NCBI RefSeq assembly: GCF_001953975.1
Contig: NZ_MBEJ01000094.1
Coordinates: 1 to 64,000, forward strand
Reading direction: 5' to 3'
DNA length: 64,000 nt
Origin: Mycobacterium sp. NS-7484
GTDB lineage: Bacteria; Actinomycetota; Actinomycetes; Mycobacteriales; Mycobacteriaceae
Part shown: one piece after another, positions 10,315-18,775 of the stretch
Numbering within the stretch: position 1 is the stretch's first letter
Layout: each line of letters begins with the position of its first letter
Program-made: the position numbers and the translations under genes
The notes under the pieces: model-generated
The model's input: only the letters and a program-made list of their open reading frames with translations
Told to the model about the DNA's origin: nothing
Database searches by the model: none

Positions 10315-10928
10315 CCAAGAAAGTCGTCGTATTGGACTATGGATCGGGGAATTTGCGCTCGGCCCAGCGCGCGCTGGAACGTACCGGCGCCGATGTGGAG
10401 GTGACCGCAGATCCGGCGGCGGCTGCCGACGCCGACGGACTGGTGGTGCCGGGCGTCGGAGCGTTCGAGGCATGCATGACGGGGCTGCGGGCGATCGGCG
10501 GCGAGAAGATCATCGCCAGCCGATTGCAGCACGAGCGGCCGGTGCTGGGCGTCTGTGTCGGGATGCAGATCCTGTTCGCCCGCGGGGTGGAGTTCGGCGT
10601 GGAGTCCACCGGTTGTGGGCAATGGCCCGGATCGGTGACCCGACTCGACGCCCCGGTGATCCCGCACATGGGCTGGAACGTCGTCGAGGCACCGAACGGC
10701 AGCACGCTGTTCAAGGGCCTCGACGCCGACACCCGCTTTTATTTCGTGCACTCGTACGCCGCGCAGGAGTGGTCCGGTAATCCGGACGCGCTGGTGACCT
10801 GGGCGACGCACCACGTGCCGTTCATCGCTGCCGTCGAAGACGGCGCGTTGTCGGCCACGCAATTTCATCCGGAGAAGAGTGGCGACGCCGGTGCGACGCT
10901 TCTCGCGAATTGGGTTGAGGGACTGTGA
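10311..10928 (+). CDS. hisH: Imidazole glycerol phosphate synthase, glutaminase subunit HisH
   Basis: The class I glutamine amidotransferase subunit that passes ammonia to HisF. It has 205 residues. The nucleophile Cys lies in GVCVGMQILF, and the catalytic His-Glu pair in TQFHPEKSG. VLDYGSGNLRS at the N-terminus and PGVGAFEACM are typical of HisH. The GTG overlaps hisB by 4 bp and the end overlaps hisA by 4 bp. Its partner HisF lies two genes downstream. Confidence 0.95.
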   Translation: MTKKVVVLDYGSGNLRSAQRALERTGADVEVTADPAAAADADGLVVPGVGAFEACMTGLRAIGGEKIIASRLQHERPVLGVCVGMQILFARGVEFGVESTGCGQWPGSVTRLDAPVIPHMGWNVVEAPNGSTLFKGLDADTRFYFVHSYAAQEWSGNPDALVTWATHHVPFIAAVEDGALSATQFHPEKSGDAGATLLANWVEGL

Positions 10929-11659
10929 GTTTGATTCTTTTGCCGGCCGTCGACGTGGTGGACGGCAAGGCGGTGCGCCTGGTGCAGGGCAAGGCCGGCA
11001 GCGAGACCGATTACGGCTCGGCGCTGGAAGCAGCGCAGACGTGGCAGCGTGACGGCGCCGAGTGGGTCCACCTGGTCGATCTGGACGCCGCGTTCGGTCG
11101 CGGCTCCAATCGGGAGTTGTTGGCCGAGGTGGTCGGCAAACTCGATGTGAAGGTGGAGTTGTCCGGCGGCATCCGCGACGACGACTCGCTGAAGGCCGCC
11201 ATGGACACCGGCTGCGCCCGGGTCAACATCGGCACGGCCGCGCTGGAGAGCCCCGAGTGGTGCCGGGGTGCCATCGCCGAATACGGCGACCGCGTGGCCG
11301 TCGGTCTCGACGTGCAGTTCGAGAACGGCAGCTGGCGCTTGCGGGGCCGTGGGTGGGAAACCGATGGCGGTGATCTGTGGGAAGTCTTGGATCGCCTTGA
11401 CCGCGAAGGGTGTTCGCGTTACGTCGTCACCGACGTCACCAAGGACGGCACCCTCACCGGGCCAAACCTGGAACTTCTGGCAGCGGTCGCCGACCGCACC
11501 AACGCCCCGGTGATCGCCTCGGGCGGAGTGTCGAGCCTCGACGATCTTCAGGCGATCGCCACCCTGACCGGGCACGGCGTGGAAGGTGCGATCGTCGGAA
11601 AAGCGCTGTATGCCGGACGATTCACTCTGCCGCAGGCACTGGCTGCGGTCAGCGGATAA
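10925..11659 (+). CDS. priA: Phosphoribosyl isomerase A (dual HisA/TrpF, PriA)
   Basis: A (beta/alpha)8-barrel isomerase of 244 residues acting on ProFAR (histidine pathway). In actinobacteria the same enzyme also isomerises phosphoribosyl anthranilate for tryptophan synthesis. Catalytic aspartates are in LLPAVDVVDGK (Asp10) and VVTDVTKDGTL. The RGRGW segment, whose arginine and tryptophan switch substrates in M. tuberculosis PriA, is conserved. No trpF lies in the window's trp cluster, which fits the dual role. The GTG start overlaps hisH by 4 bp. Confidence 0.9.
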   Translation: MSLILLPAVDVVDGKAVRLVQGKAGSETDYGSALEAAQTWQRDGAEWVHLVDLDAAFGRGSNRELLAEVVGKLDVKVELSGGIRDDDSLKAAMDTGCARVNIGTAALESPEWCRGAIAEYGDRVAVGLDVQFENGSWRLRGRGWETDGGDLWEVLDRLDREGCSRYVVTDVTKDGTLTGPNLELLAAVADRTNAPVIASGGVSSLDDLQAIATLTGHGVEGAIVGKALYAGRFTLPQALAAVSG

Positions 11660-11664
11660 GCGAG

Positions 11665-12486
11665 GTGGGCGCCCTGGACCCGTCGAAGCTGGCCGCGCTG
11701 GTCGATGCGGCGACTGAGATTCTCGACGCCGCGTCGGTGCCGTTCATTGCCGGGCACCGGGCCGATTCCGCGGTCGCCAAGCAGGGCAACGACTTCGCCA
11801 CCGAAGTCGATCTCGCGATCGAGCGGCAGGTCGTACGAGCGCTGACCGAGGCTACCGGGATCGGCGTCCACGGTGAGGAATTCGGCGGCGAGCCGATCGA
11901 TTCGCCGCTGGTGTGGGTGCTCGATCCGATCGACGGCACCTTCAACTACGCGGCCGGCTCACCGATGGCCGCCATCCTGCTCGGTCTGCTGGCCGACGGC
12001 GAACCCGTGGCCGGCCTGACGTGGCTGCCGTTCACCGGTCAGCGGTATTCGGCGCTGGCCGGGGGACCGGTGCGCGACAACGGTTCCGCGCTGCCGGCGT
12101 TGGGTTCGCCCACGTTGACCGACTCGATCGTCGGTATCCAGACGTTCAACATCGACTCGCGGGGGCGGTTCCCGGGTCGGTACCGGGTCGAGGTGCTGTC
12201 GAATCTCAGCCGAGTCTGCTCACGGGTGCGGATGCACGGGGCCACCGGCGTCGACCTGGCCTACGTGGCCGCCGGAATCTTGGGCGGGGCGATCAGTTTC
12301 GGCCATCACATCTGGGACCACGCCGCCGGCGTGGCGCTGGTGCGCGCCGCCGGGGGCATCGTGACCGATCTGGCCGGTGACCCGTGGACGGCCGAATCCA
12401 AGTCAGCCTTGGCCGCTGCGCCCGGTGTGCACGAACGCATGCTGGAAATCGTGAAATCCGCAGGCAATCCGGAGGACTATCAGTGA
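11665..12486 (+). CDS. impA: Inositol monophosphatase family protein (ImpA-like)
   Basis: A 273-residue Mg-dependent phosphatase of the inositol monophosphatase family. Metal-ligand motifs are HGEEFGG, WVLDPIDGTFNY and the C-terminal WDHAAGVALVRAAGG. It sits inside the his operon between hisA and hisF, as Rv1604 does in M. tuberculosis. The family includes inositol-1-phosphatases and histidinol-phosphate phosphatases. Its place among his genes makes a histidinol-phosphate role imaginable, but M. tuberculosis has another gene for that step. GTG at 11665, 5 bp after hisA, was chosen; it has a GCGAGG just upstream. Its 3' end overlaps hisF by 4 bp. Confidence 0.85.
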   Translation: MGALDPSKLAALVDAATEILDAASVPFIAGHRADSAVAKQGNDFATEVDLAIERQVVRALTEATGIGVHGEEFGGEPIDSPLVWVLDPIDGTFNYAAGSPMAAILLGLLADGEPVAGLTWLPFTGQRYSALAGGPVRDNGSALPALGSPTLTDSIVGIQTFNIDSRGRFPGRYRVEVLSNLSRVCSRVRMHGATGVDLAYVAAGILGGAISFGHHIWDHAAGVALVRAAGGIVTDLAGDPWTAESKSALAAAPGVHERMLEIVKSAGNPEDYQ

Positions 12487-13268
12487 GCACCATCAGTGAC
12501 GTTGCGACGAGGGTGATCCCGTGCCTCGACGTCGACGCCGGCCGGGTGGTCAAGGGGGTCAACTTCGAGAACCTGCGCGACGCGGGTGATCCCGTCGAGC
12601 TGGCGGCCGCTTACGACGCCGAAGGCGCCGACGAGCTGACCTTCCTCGACGTCACCGCATCCTCGTCGGGCCGGTCCACGATGCTCGAGGTGGTCAAGCG
12701 CACCGCCGAGCAGGTGTTCATCCCGCTGACCGTCGGTGGTGGGGTGCGTTCCGTCGACGACGTCGACATGCTGTTGCGCGCCGGCGCCGACAAGGTGTCG
12801 GTCAACACCGCCGCGATCGCGCGCCCGGAACTGTTGGCCGAGCTGGCCCGGCAGTTCGGTTCACAGTGCATCGTGCTCAGTGTCGACGCGCGAACCGTGC
12901 CGGCCGGTGATGCGCCCACCCCGTCGGGGTGGGAGGTGACCACCCACGGTGGTCGCCGCGGAACCGGGCTGGATGCGATCGAATGGGCCATCCGCGGCGC
13001 TGAACTCGGCGTCGGGGAGATCCTGCTCAACTCGATGGACCGGGACGGCACCAAGGCCGGTTTCGACCTGCCGATGTTGCGGGCGGTCCGCGCAGCCGTG
13101 GGGGTTCCGGTGATCGCCAGCGGTGGTGCCGGAGCGGTGGCCGATTTCGCGCCCGCCGTGCAGGCAGGTGCGGATGCGGTGCTGGCCGCCAGTGTGTTTC
13201 ATTTCCGGGAGCTGACCATCGGCCAGGTGAAGGCGGCGATGGCGGCGGAAGGGATCACGGTCCGATGA
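12483..13268 (+). CDS. hisF: Imidazole glycerol phosphate synthase, cyclase subunit HisF
   Basis: A (beta/alpha)8-barrel cyclase that joins PRFAR and ammonia from HisH to give imidazoleglycerol phosphate and AICAR. It has 261 residues. The catalytic aspartates lie in IPCLDVDAGRVVKGVNF near residue 18 and LSVDARTV near residue 138. The phosphate-binding glycines are in VGGGVRS and ASGGAGAV. The GTG start overlaps impA and the end overlaps hisI by 4 bp. Confidence 0.95.
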   Translation: MSTISDVATRVIPCLDVDAGRVVKGVNFENLRDAGDPVELAAAYDAEGADELTFLDVTASSSGRSTMLEVVKRTAEQVFIPLTVGGGVRSVDDVDMLLRAGADKVSVNTAAIARPELLAELARQFGSQCIVLSVDARTVPAGDAPTPSGWEVTTHGGRRGTGLDAIEWAIRGAELGVGEILLNSMDRDGTKAGFDLPMLRAVRAAVGVPVIASGGAGAVADFAPAVQAGADAVLAASVFHFRELTIGQVKAAMAAEGITVR

Positions 13269-13612
13269 GCGCTCTCGACCCGGCGATTGCGGCGCGGTTG
13301 AAGCGCAACGCCGACGGACTGTTCAGCGCCGTGGCGCAGGAGCGGTCCACCGGCCAAGTGCTGATGGTCGCCTGGATGGACGACGACGCGCTGGCCCGCA
13401 CGTTGGAAACCCGTGAGGCCACATACTTTTCACGCTCCCGCGGCGAGCAGTGGGTCAAGGGCCTGACGTCCGGGCACACGCAATACGTGCACTCGGTCCG
13501 GCTGGACTGCGACGGTGACACGGTATTGCTGGAGGTCGACCAGACCGGTGCCGCCTGCCACACCGGGGCGCACACCTGCTTCGACGCGGACGTGTTGCTG
13601 TCCGACGGCTGA
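13265..13612 (+). CDS. hisI: Phosphoribosyl-AMP cyclohydrolase HisI
   Basis: Opens the purine ring of phosphoribosyl-AMP; zinc- and magnesium-dependent. It has 115 residues, the stand-alone cyclohydrolase without HisE. LMVAWMDDDAL, SRSRGEQWVKG, LDCDGDTVL and the zinc cysteines of AACHTGAHTCF are all present. It is the last gene of the cluster; hisG and hisE are not in the window, as in other mycobacteria. The ATG overlaps the hisF stop by 4 bp. Confidence 0.95.
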   Translation: MSALDPAIAARLKRNADGLFSAVAQERSTGQVLMVAWMDDDALARTLETREATYFSRSRGEQWVKGLTSGHTQYVHSVRLDCDGDTVLLEVDQTGAACHTGAHTCFDADVLLSDG

Positions 13613-13687
13613 TGCCCGGCGATTTGCCGATCGGACACGCTGAGCGCATTGCAGCTGGCGAAATCCGGACTACGTCGTAAAAAGTGC

Positions 13688-13716
13688 TTGCCAACGCGCC
13701 GCTTTAGGCGGAGAAT
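13688..13716 (+). promoter_or_regulatory. Candidate promoter of the DUF222/HNH gene
   Basis: TTGCCA (13688-13693) and GAGAAT (13711-13716) are separated by exactly 17 bp. The -10 hexamer ends 7 nt before the ATG at 13724, which suggests a leaderless mRNA. The LexA-type box begins on the last base of the -10. Confidence 0.5.
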
Positions 13717-13731
13717 CGAATGTATGTTCGA
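13716..13731. promoter_or_regulatory. LexA-type SOS box overlapping the start codon
   Basis: TCGAATGTATGTTCGA matches the mycobacterial SOS consensus TCGAAC-N4-GTTCGA at 11 of the 12 fixed positions (T for C at position 6). It covers the transcription start region and the ATG of the following gene. Several M. tuberculosis 13E12/DUF222 genes are known LexA targets with boxes in similar positions. LexA binding here is inferred. Confidence 0.7.
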
Positions 13732-15283
13732 AGCCGACGCCTCCTGGGAGCTGGTGCTCTGCATCAGCGACTCGGTGTCGGAGGAGGCCATGTTGATGGC
13801 ATCTCGGATGGCGATGATCGGTGAATTGCTCAACCGGCGCATCGACGAGGTCGGGTTGGAGGATGACGATCCCGGTCACATGCTCTTGACCGGTTTTGCC
13901 CGCACAGTCGCTGAAGTGGGAGCGGCGATGCATCTTTCGCCGTCGGCGGCGTCGCGAGTGGTGTCGCAAGCAGAATCGTTGACCAATCGGTTGCCGCAGG
14001 TGGCGGCGGTGTTGAGGCTTGGAAAAATCGACTGGGATTCGGTTGCGGTGATCATCGCTCATACCGAGTCGGTCTCCGACCTCGGGATCCTGGCGCGGCT
14101 GGACGCGGTGTTGGCCGAGCGGATCACGGGGTGGTCGTCGTGGTCACGTCGCCGGGTGACCGACGCCGTGGATGCCCTGGTGCGGGAGATGGATCCCGAC
14201 GCAGTCTCGGAGCGGGAGCGTGCCGAGCGTCGCCGGTTTGTCCGGGTGCGCCCCAGCGGGGACGGAACCATGCGACTGGACGGGATAGTTGGCGCGTGGG
14301 CGGGTGCCATTTTCGACAAGCGGCTGACCGAATTGGCGGAGGGGGTGTGCGCTGAGGATCCTCGCACCCTGTCCCAGCGCCGAGCAGACGCGGTGGCGGC
14401 GCTGGTGGAGGGCCGGGCCCTGCTGTGCCATTGCGGGCGTCCCGACTGTCCGCAGACCAAGCCGGCGGGGCCGTCTCCGGTGCGGACCGTATTCAATGTG
14501 ATTGCGCCGCAGTCTGCGCTACTCGGTGGGTCGGCTCCGGCGTATATCGCCGGTTATGGCGTGATCGATGCAGAGCAGCTTCGCGATTTAGCGAAGGAAG
14601 CCGCGATGCGGATCGTGCAGGCCCCGGATGTGCCGACCGGTGATGCCTTGCGGTATCGGCCGTCGGCTGCCCTGGAGCGGTGGATCCGGTGCCGGGACAT
14701 CACCTGCCGGTTCCCTGGGTGTGACCGGCCGGCCGAGAGATGTGACATCGACCATACGGTGCCGTTCGATCACCGCCATCCCGAAAAGGGCGGGCTGACC
14801 GTACCGTGGAATCTGAAATGTCTTTGTCGTCAACATCATCGGCTGAAAACGTTCCATGATGGATGGCAGGATGAGCAGCTGCCGGACGGGACTGTGGTCT
14901 GGACGGCACCAAATGGGCACGTGCATCGAACGAGTCCGGGTGCATCCGAGATCTTCGAACCCGAGGGGCGGCCCCGGCGGGCGCCGTCGCTGGCGAAGGC
15001 GAAACCTCGATCGGTACGGGTCGCGGAGCGCAGGGCGAAGAACGCGCAACTGCGTCCGATCAATGCCGAGGATCGCCGGGTTAGGCGGGTTCGACGCCGG
15101 GAGATGGAGCGCCGCCGGGAACGCAACCGTATGCGCGCCACCCTGACCTTGTTCAAAGGTGATGACCTCAGTTCCAGCCCGTTTGCCAGGTGGATCAACG
15201 AGCCGCCCGAACCCGAGAATCTACCCGAGGATTGGCGACCTCCCCCTCCGCCGGACCCTGGCCCAGACGAGCCGCCGTTCTGA
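13724..15283 (+). CDS. DUF222 / HNH endonuclease-domain protein (13E12 repeat family)
   Basis: A 519-residue member of the mycobacterial 13E12 repeat family: an N-terminal DUF222 region (about residues 30-330) and a C-terminal HNH nuclease-like domain (about 335-400). The HNH region has C-x2-C and C-D-I-D-H-T elements: CRDITCRFPGCDRP, then CDIDHTVPFDHR, and CLCRQHHRLK. The last about 110 residues are basic, then proline-rich, ending in a PPPPPDPGPDEPP tract. These genes are numerous in actinobacteria, are often linked to mobile DNA, and have no established role; damage control by LexA suggests a link to DNA breaks. ATG at 13724 was chosen because the promoter and LexA box abut it. It separates the his operon from the methyltransferase. 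Confidence 0.85.
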   Translation: MFEADASWELVLCISDSVSEEAMLMASRMAMIGELLNRRIDEVGLEDDDPGHMLLTGFARTVAEVGAAMHLSPSAASRVVSQAESLTNRLPQVAAVLRLGKIDWDSVAVIIAHTESVSDLGILARLDAVLAERITGWSSWSRRRVTDAVDALVREMDPDAVSERERAERRRFVRVRPSGDGTMRLDGIVGAWAGAIFDKRLTELAEGVCAEDPRTLSQRRADAVAALVEGRALLCHCGRPDCPQTKPAGPSPVRTVFNVIAPQSALLGGSAPAYIAGYGVIDAEQLRDLAKEAAMRIVQAPDVPTGDALRYRPSAALERWIRCRDITCRFPGCDRPAERCDIDHTVPFDHRHPEKGGLTVPWNLKCLCRQHHRLKTFHDGWQDEQLPDGTVVWTAPNGHVHRTSPGASEIFEPEGRPRRAPSLAKAKPRSVRVAERRAKNAQLRPINAEDRRVRRVRRREMERRRERNRMRATLTLFKGDDLSSSPFARWINEPPEPENLPEDWRPPPPPDPGPDEPPF

Positions 15284-15359
15284 GGGCAGCCCGTTGTATT
15301 AACCGCGTTCGCGCGTTGCGGTGTCCGGAGTTGTCGGTGCCGTCGGCAACAATGACGGG

Positions 15360-16982
15360 ATGACCGACACCGCTGCGACTCGTAAGGCGCGCGGTGCGTT
15401 CTTCACTCCGGCCCCGATCACCGCGTACCTCGCGCAATGGGCCGTGCGGTCCGCCGATGAGCAGGTCCTGGAGCCTTCGGCCGGTGACGCGGCGTTTCTC
15501 GTTGCCGCCACCCGCCGGCTGCAGCAGCTCGGCGTCGACCAGCCCGAGCTCGACGGTATCGAGATCCACCGCTCCAGTGCCACCACCGCGCGTCGCCGGG
15601 TCACCGAGGCCGGGGGACGGGCGCACATCAGGACCGCCGACTTCTTCGATGTCGAGCCCCGTGCCGAATACACCGCGGTGATCGGCAATCCGCCCTACAT
15701 CCGCTACCAGGATTTCCGGGGTGCCACCAGAGCACAGTCGCGGCGAGCAGCGCTCAAGGCCGGGGTGACATTGTCGGGCCTGGCCTCGAGCTGGGCCGCG
15801 TTCACCGTGCACGCCGCACTGTTTCTCAAGCCGGGCGGGCGTTTGGCGCTCGTACTGCCGGCCGAACTGCTGAGCGTCAACTATGCGGCGGCCGTGCGGA
15901 AGTTCCTTTTCGACCGGTTCGCCAGCGTCGAGTTGGTGATGTTCGACGAGCAGGTGTTCCCCGAGGCCGAGGCCGACGTCGTCCTGCTCCTGGCCGACGG
16001 CTACGGCGGCGGGCCGACCGGTCACGCCGTCATTCACCGGGCCCGCAATGCTGACTCCCTGACATCTGAACTGGCGCAACGTCGTTGGTCGCCCCGCGAT
16101 CCCGCCGACAAATGGGTCAGCGGCCTGATCGGCAACGCACCGGTGGATGCGCTCCACGGTCTGCACGACGGCGGGCAGTTCACACCGCTGGAGACCTGGG
16201 GTGACACCACCCTGGGTATGGTCACGGGCAACAACAGCTTCTTCGCGCTGTCCCCAGATCGCGTACGAGAACTGGGGCTGCGGCGCACCGATCTGCTGCC
16301 GCTGTCCCCGCCGGGCAGTGCGCACCTTCGCGGCCTGACGCTGACCACCGAGCAGCTGACGAAGCTGGGGGAGGACGGCCGCTCCATTCACCTGTTCCGG
16401 CCGGCCGGCACCCCATCAGCACCCGCACAGCGCTACATCGACGCCGGGCACGCCGCCGGGGTGCATCTGGCCTACAAGTGCCGGGTGCGTCAGCCGTGGT
16501 ATCTGGTGCCGCTGGTACGGCCGGCCGACCTGCTGCTGACGTGTATGAATGCCGACACCCCGCGGTTGGTCAGCAATCGGGCCAAGGCACACCACCTCAA
16601 CTCGGTGCACGGCGTGTATCTGCAGGACGACGTGCGCTCCGTGGGTCGCGACCTGTTGGGATTGGCCGCGTTGAATTCGGTGACGGTTCTGCACGCCGAG
16701 ATCGTCGGCCGCTCCTATGGCGGCGGGATTCTCAAGATCGAACCGCGTGAGGCCGACCGCTGGTTGGTTCCGTCACCCGAGCTGGTGGCCGCTCGCGCCG
16801 ATGAATTGCGAGCCGTACGCCGGCGCGTCGGGGTGCTGTTGGAGCGCGGCCAACTGCTCGAGGCGACCCACATCGTCGATGACGCGTTGAGCCTGGCGCA
16901 CCACGTCGCCCTGGAACCCGTTCGGACGGCGCGCGATTCGTTGGCGACGCGGCGGACGGTAAGGTCTCGGCGTGCCCGCTGA
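15360..16982 (+). CDS. N6-adenine DNA methyltransferase (type II, MamA-like)
   Basis: A 540-residue class I adenine DNA methyltransferase. ARGAFFTPAPI at about residues 10-20 is the region before the SAM-binding motif I (LEPSAGDAAFL, 38-47). The catalytic motif IV is NPPYI at 110-114, which defines N6-adenine methylation. About 300 further residues should contain the target-recognition domain. Length and layout resemble M. tuberculosis MamA (Rv3263), which methylates CTGGAG/CTCCAG; equal specificity is a guess. The 3' end overlaps the next gene by 11 bp, so the two are probably translated together. Alternative in-frame starts lie up to 39 nt upstream. Confidence 0.85.
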   Translation: MTDTAATRKARGAFFTPAPITAYLAQWAVRSADEQVLEPSAGDAAFLVAATRRLQQLGVDQPELDGIEIHRSSATTARRRVTEAGGRAHIRTADFFDVEPRAEYTAVIGNPPYIRYQDFRGATRAQSRRAALKAGVTLSGLASSWAAFTVHAALFLKPGGRLALVLPAELLSVNYAAAVRKFLFDRFASVELVMFDEQVFPEAEADVVLLLADGYGGGPTGHAVIHRARNADSLTSELAQRRWSPRDPADKWVSGLIGNAPVDALHGLHDGGQFTPLETWGDTTLGMVTGNNSFFALSPDRVRELGLRRTDLLPLSPPGSAHLRGLTLTTEQLTKLGEDGRSIHLFRPAGTPSAPAQRYIDAGHAAGVHLAYKCRVRQPWYLVPLVRPADLLLTCMNADTPRLVSNRAKAHHLNSVHGVYLQDDVRSVGRDLLGLAALNSVTVLHAEIVGRSYGGGILKIEPREADRWLVPSPELVAARADELRAVRRRVGVLLERGQLLEATHIVDDALSLAHHVALEPVRTARDSLATRRTVRSRRAR

Positions 16983-17970
16983 ACCCTCGACCAAGGCCAC
17001 CGCGTGGGCCATCTTCGACCGCATCGTGGCCGACGCTGCGCCGGAGGGCACGCACACCAATCCCTGGGTACGCACTGCGGGCGAGCTGACGTTCGTTCCC
17101 GACTTTCGGGTGTTGCGCAAGCTACTCGGCGTGCCGTTGTATCTCGATGCGCCGTCGACCACCGGGGTTCCGGCACTGGCGTTGGATGTGTGGCTGGCCT
17201 ACGAGTTGCGGCGGGCCGGTTTCGACCCGGACGCGGTCTGGCCGCGAGCCACCGATCCGCGCATCATGCCCAGCGCCATCGCCAACCTTCTCGAGGCGCT
17301 GCCACAGAAGGAACGCCAGTTGATCGAGCAACGGCTGCGCCGGTCGATGAAAGGCGTTGCCGCGTCAAGTGCCAGCGTGCTGGGCAAGCACTATATGAAG
17401 CAGGTCGACGTGGTGATGTCGGACTGGGACACCGGTCCGGAATTGCTCATCAGCACCAAGCGGATGGATTCCAGCTTCGGCAAGAACGCCGCCAACCGGG
17501 TCGAGGAAAGCTACGGCGACGCCAAGAACCTGCGGCTGCGTCACCCGATGGCCGCTCTCGGGTTTGTCTACGGCCTGCGTTCGACGATCCTGAGTACCGA
17601 ACCGGACAAGGCCGAATGGCTCATCGACCTGCTGGGCAAGCTCGGCACCGAGGACGACGCCTATCACGCCGTGGCCCTGGTGATGATCGACTACGACCTC
17701 GACGGCCCCGCCGAAGCGGCGGATGAAGAGGTGGACAGCATCGAAAAGGCCGAGCCCGACGCTCTTTTCGAGATCGTGGATGTCGCCACCGCTGCTGTCG
17801 ACGAAGCGATGGCCGCGCTACCCGACATCGCCATCCGCCATGACACGGTGCCGCCGCAGTTGCAGCCGTCGCGCTTTCTGGCGACGATGGTCAACCGCGT
17901 CATCGACACCACGCCGGTGACCCGGCACCGTGAGGCCCGCCGGCGTCGCAACACCCCGGCCGAAGCCTGA
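16972..17970 (+). CDS. Putative restriction endonuclease partner of the methyltransferase
   Basis: A 332-residue protein with no motif certain enough to name a family. It starts with GTG inside the 3' end of the adenine methyltransferase gene (11-bp overlap), the usual layout of a type II restriction-modification pair. A candidate PD-(D/E)xK-like nuclease core lies at about residues 145-163: acidic residues in VDVVMSDWD, then PELLISTK, where Lys163 would be the catalytic lysine but the preceding position is Ser/Thr, not Asp/Glu. A basic stretch KRMDSSFGKN follows. The C-terminal 60 residues are acidic, then arginine-rich. Function as a nuclease is inferred from context. It is convergent with the ABC ATPase gene 7 bp away. 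Confidence 0.55.
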   Translation: MPAEPSTKATAWAIFDRIVADAAPEGTHTNPWVRTAGELTFVPDFRVLRKLLGVPLYLDAPSTTGVPALALDVWLAYELRRAGFDPDAVWPRATDPRIMPSAIANLLEALPQKERQLIEQRLRRSMKGVAASSASVLGKHYMKQVDVVMSDWDTGPELLISTKRMDSSFGKNAANRVEESYGDAKNLRLRHPMAALGFVYGLRSTILSTEPDKAEWLIDLLGKLGTEDDAYHAVALVMIDYDLDGPAEAADEEVDSIEKAEPDALFEIVDVATAAVDEAMAALPDIAIRHDTVPPQLQPSRFLATMVNRVIDTTPVTRHREARRRRNTPAEA

Positions 17971-17977
17971 GCGACGA

Positions 17978-18775
17978 CTACAAGACCCGCGAGCTGGCCT
18001 TGGCCCGCGCGCTCCACCGCCCGTCGTGATAGCCCACCACCACGGGATGGTCGAACGCCTCACTGACGTGGTCGGTGGTGACGACATCGCGGGCCGGTCC
18101 GCTGGCCACGGTGCGGCCGTGGGCGATCAACAGCGCGTGCGTGGTGGTCGTGGGCAGCTCCTCGAGGTGATGGGTGACCAGGATCGACGCCATGTCGGGG
18201 TGCGAGTCATCCAGGGTGTCAAGGGTTTCCAGCAGTTGCTCACGGGCCGCAACGTCGAGGCCGGTGGTCGGCTCGTCCAGCAAGAGCAGTTCCGGGTCGG
18301 CGATCAACGCCCGCGCGATCAGGGTGCGGCCGCGTTCGCCCTGGGACAGCGTCGGCCAGATCGCGTCGGCCCGCGCGGACAGGCCCACGGTGTCGATCAG
18401 GTCGTGGGCTCGGCGCACCTGCTCGACCGTCGGCGTCCAGTGCGCCGCGATGTCGATGGTGGCGGTGATCCCGGTGAGCACCACCTCGCGGACGGTGAGC
18501 GGGTACTGCAGCCGGTGCCGGGGATTCACGTGCCCGATCGAGCGGCGCAGCACCGCCAGATCGGTGCGACCCATCTGGCCGCCGAGCACGTGCACGGTAC
18601 CCGACGTCGGAAACGTCACCGCTGCACAGAAACCCAGCAGCGTGCTCTTGCCGGCGCCGTTGGGGCCAAGCAGGGCCCAGTGCTCACCGGACTGCACCGT
18701 CAGCGAGATGCCGTCGATGATCTGTTTGCCGTCGCGGCGGAAGGTCACATCGGCGATGTCGAGGACCGGGGTCAT
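17978..18775 (-). CDS. Stand-alone ABC transporter ATP-binding protein (YlmA/ModF-like)
   Basis: A 265-residue ABC ATPase with Walker A GPNGAGKST, Q-loop region, signature LSQGERGR and Walker B LLLLDEPTTGLD, followed by the H-loop VTHHLEEL. The form GTVHVLGGQMGRTDLAVLR resembles single-domain YlmA/ModF-type ATPases. No permease or binding protein gene is adjacent, so its transport partner, if any, is elsewhere; some such ATPases act outside transport. It is read in one transcript with the upstream GntR gene, whose stop overlaps its ATG by 4 bp. Confidence 0.85.
   Translation of the reverse strand: MTPVLDIADVTFRRDGKQIIDGISLTVQSGEHWALLGPNGAGKSTLLGFCAAVTFPTSGTVHVLGGQMGRTDLAVLRRSIGHVNPRHRLQYPLTVREVVLTGITATIDIAAHWTPTVEQVRRAHDLIDTVGLSARADAIWPTLSQGERGRTLIARALIADPELLLLDEPTTGLDVAAREQLLETLDTLDDSHPDMASILVTHHLEELPTTTTHALLIAHGRTVASGPARDVVTTDHVSEAFDHPVVVGYHDGRWSARAKASSRVL

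Noticed and set aside
13698..13710. Small CGCC/GGCG hairpin after hisI as a terminator
   Set aside because: The stem is only 4 bp, has no U-run and lies inside the promoter spacer of the next gene.
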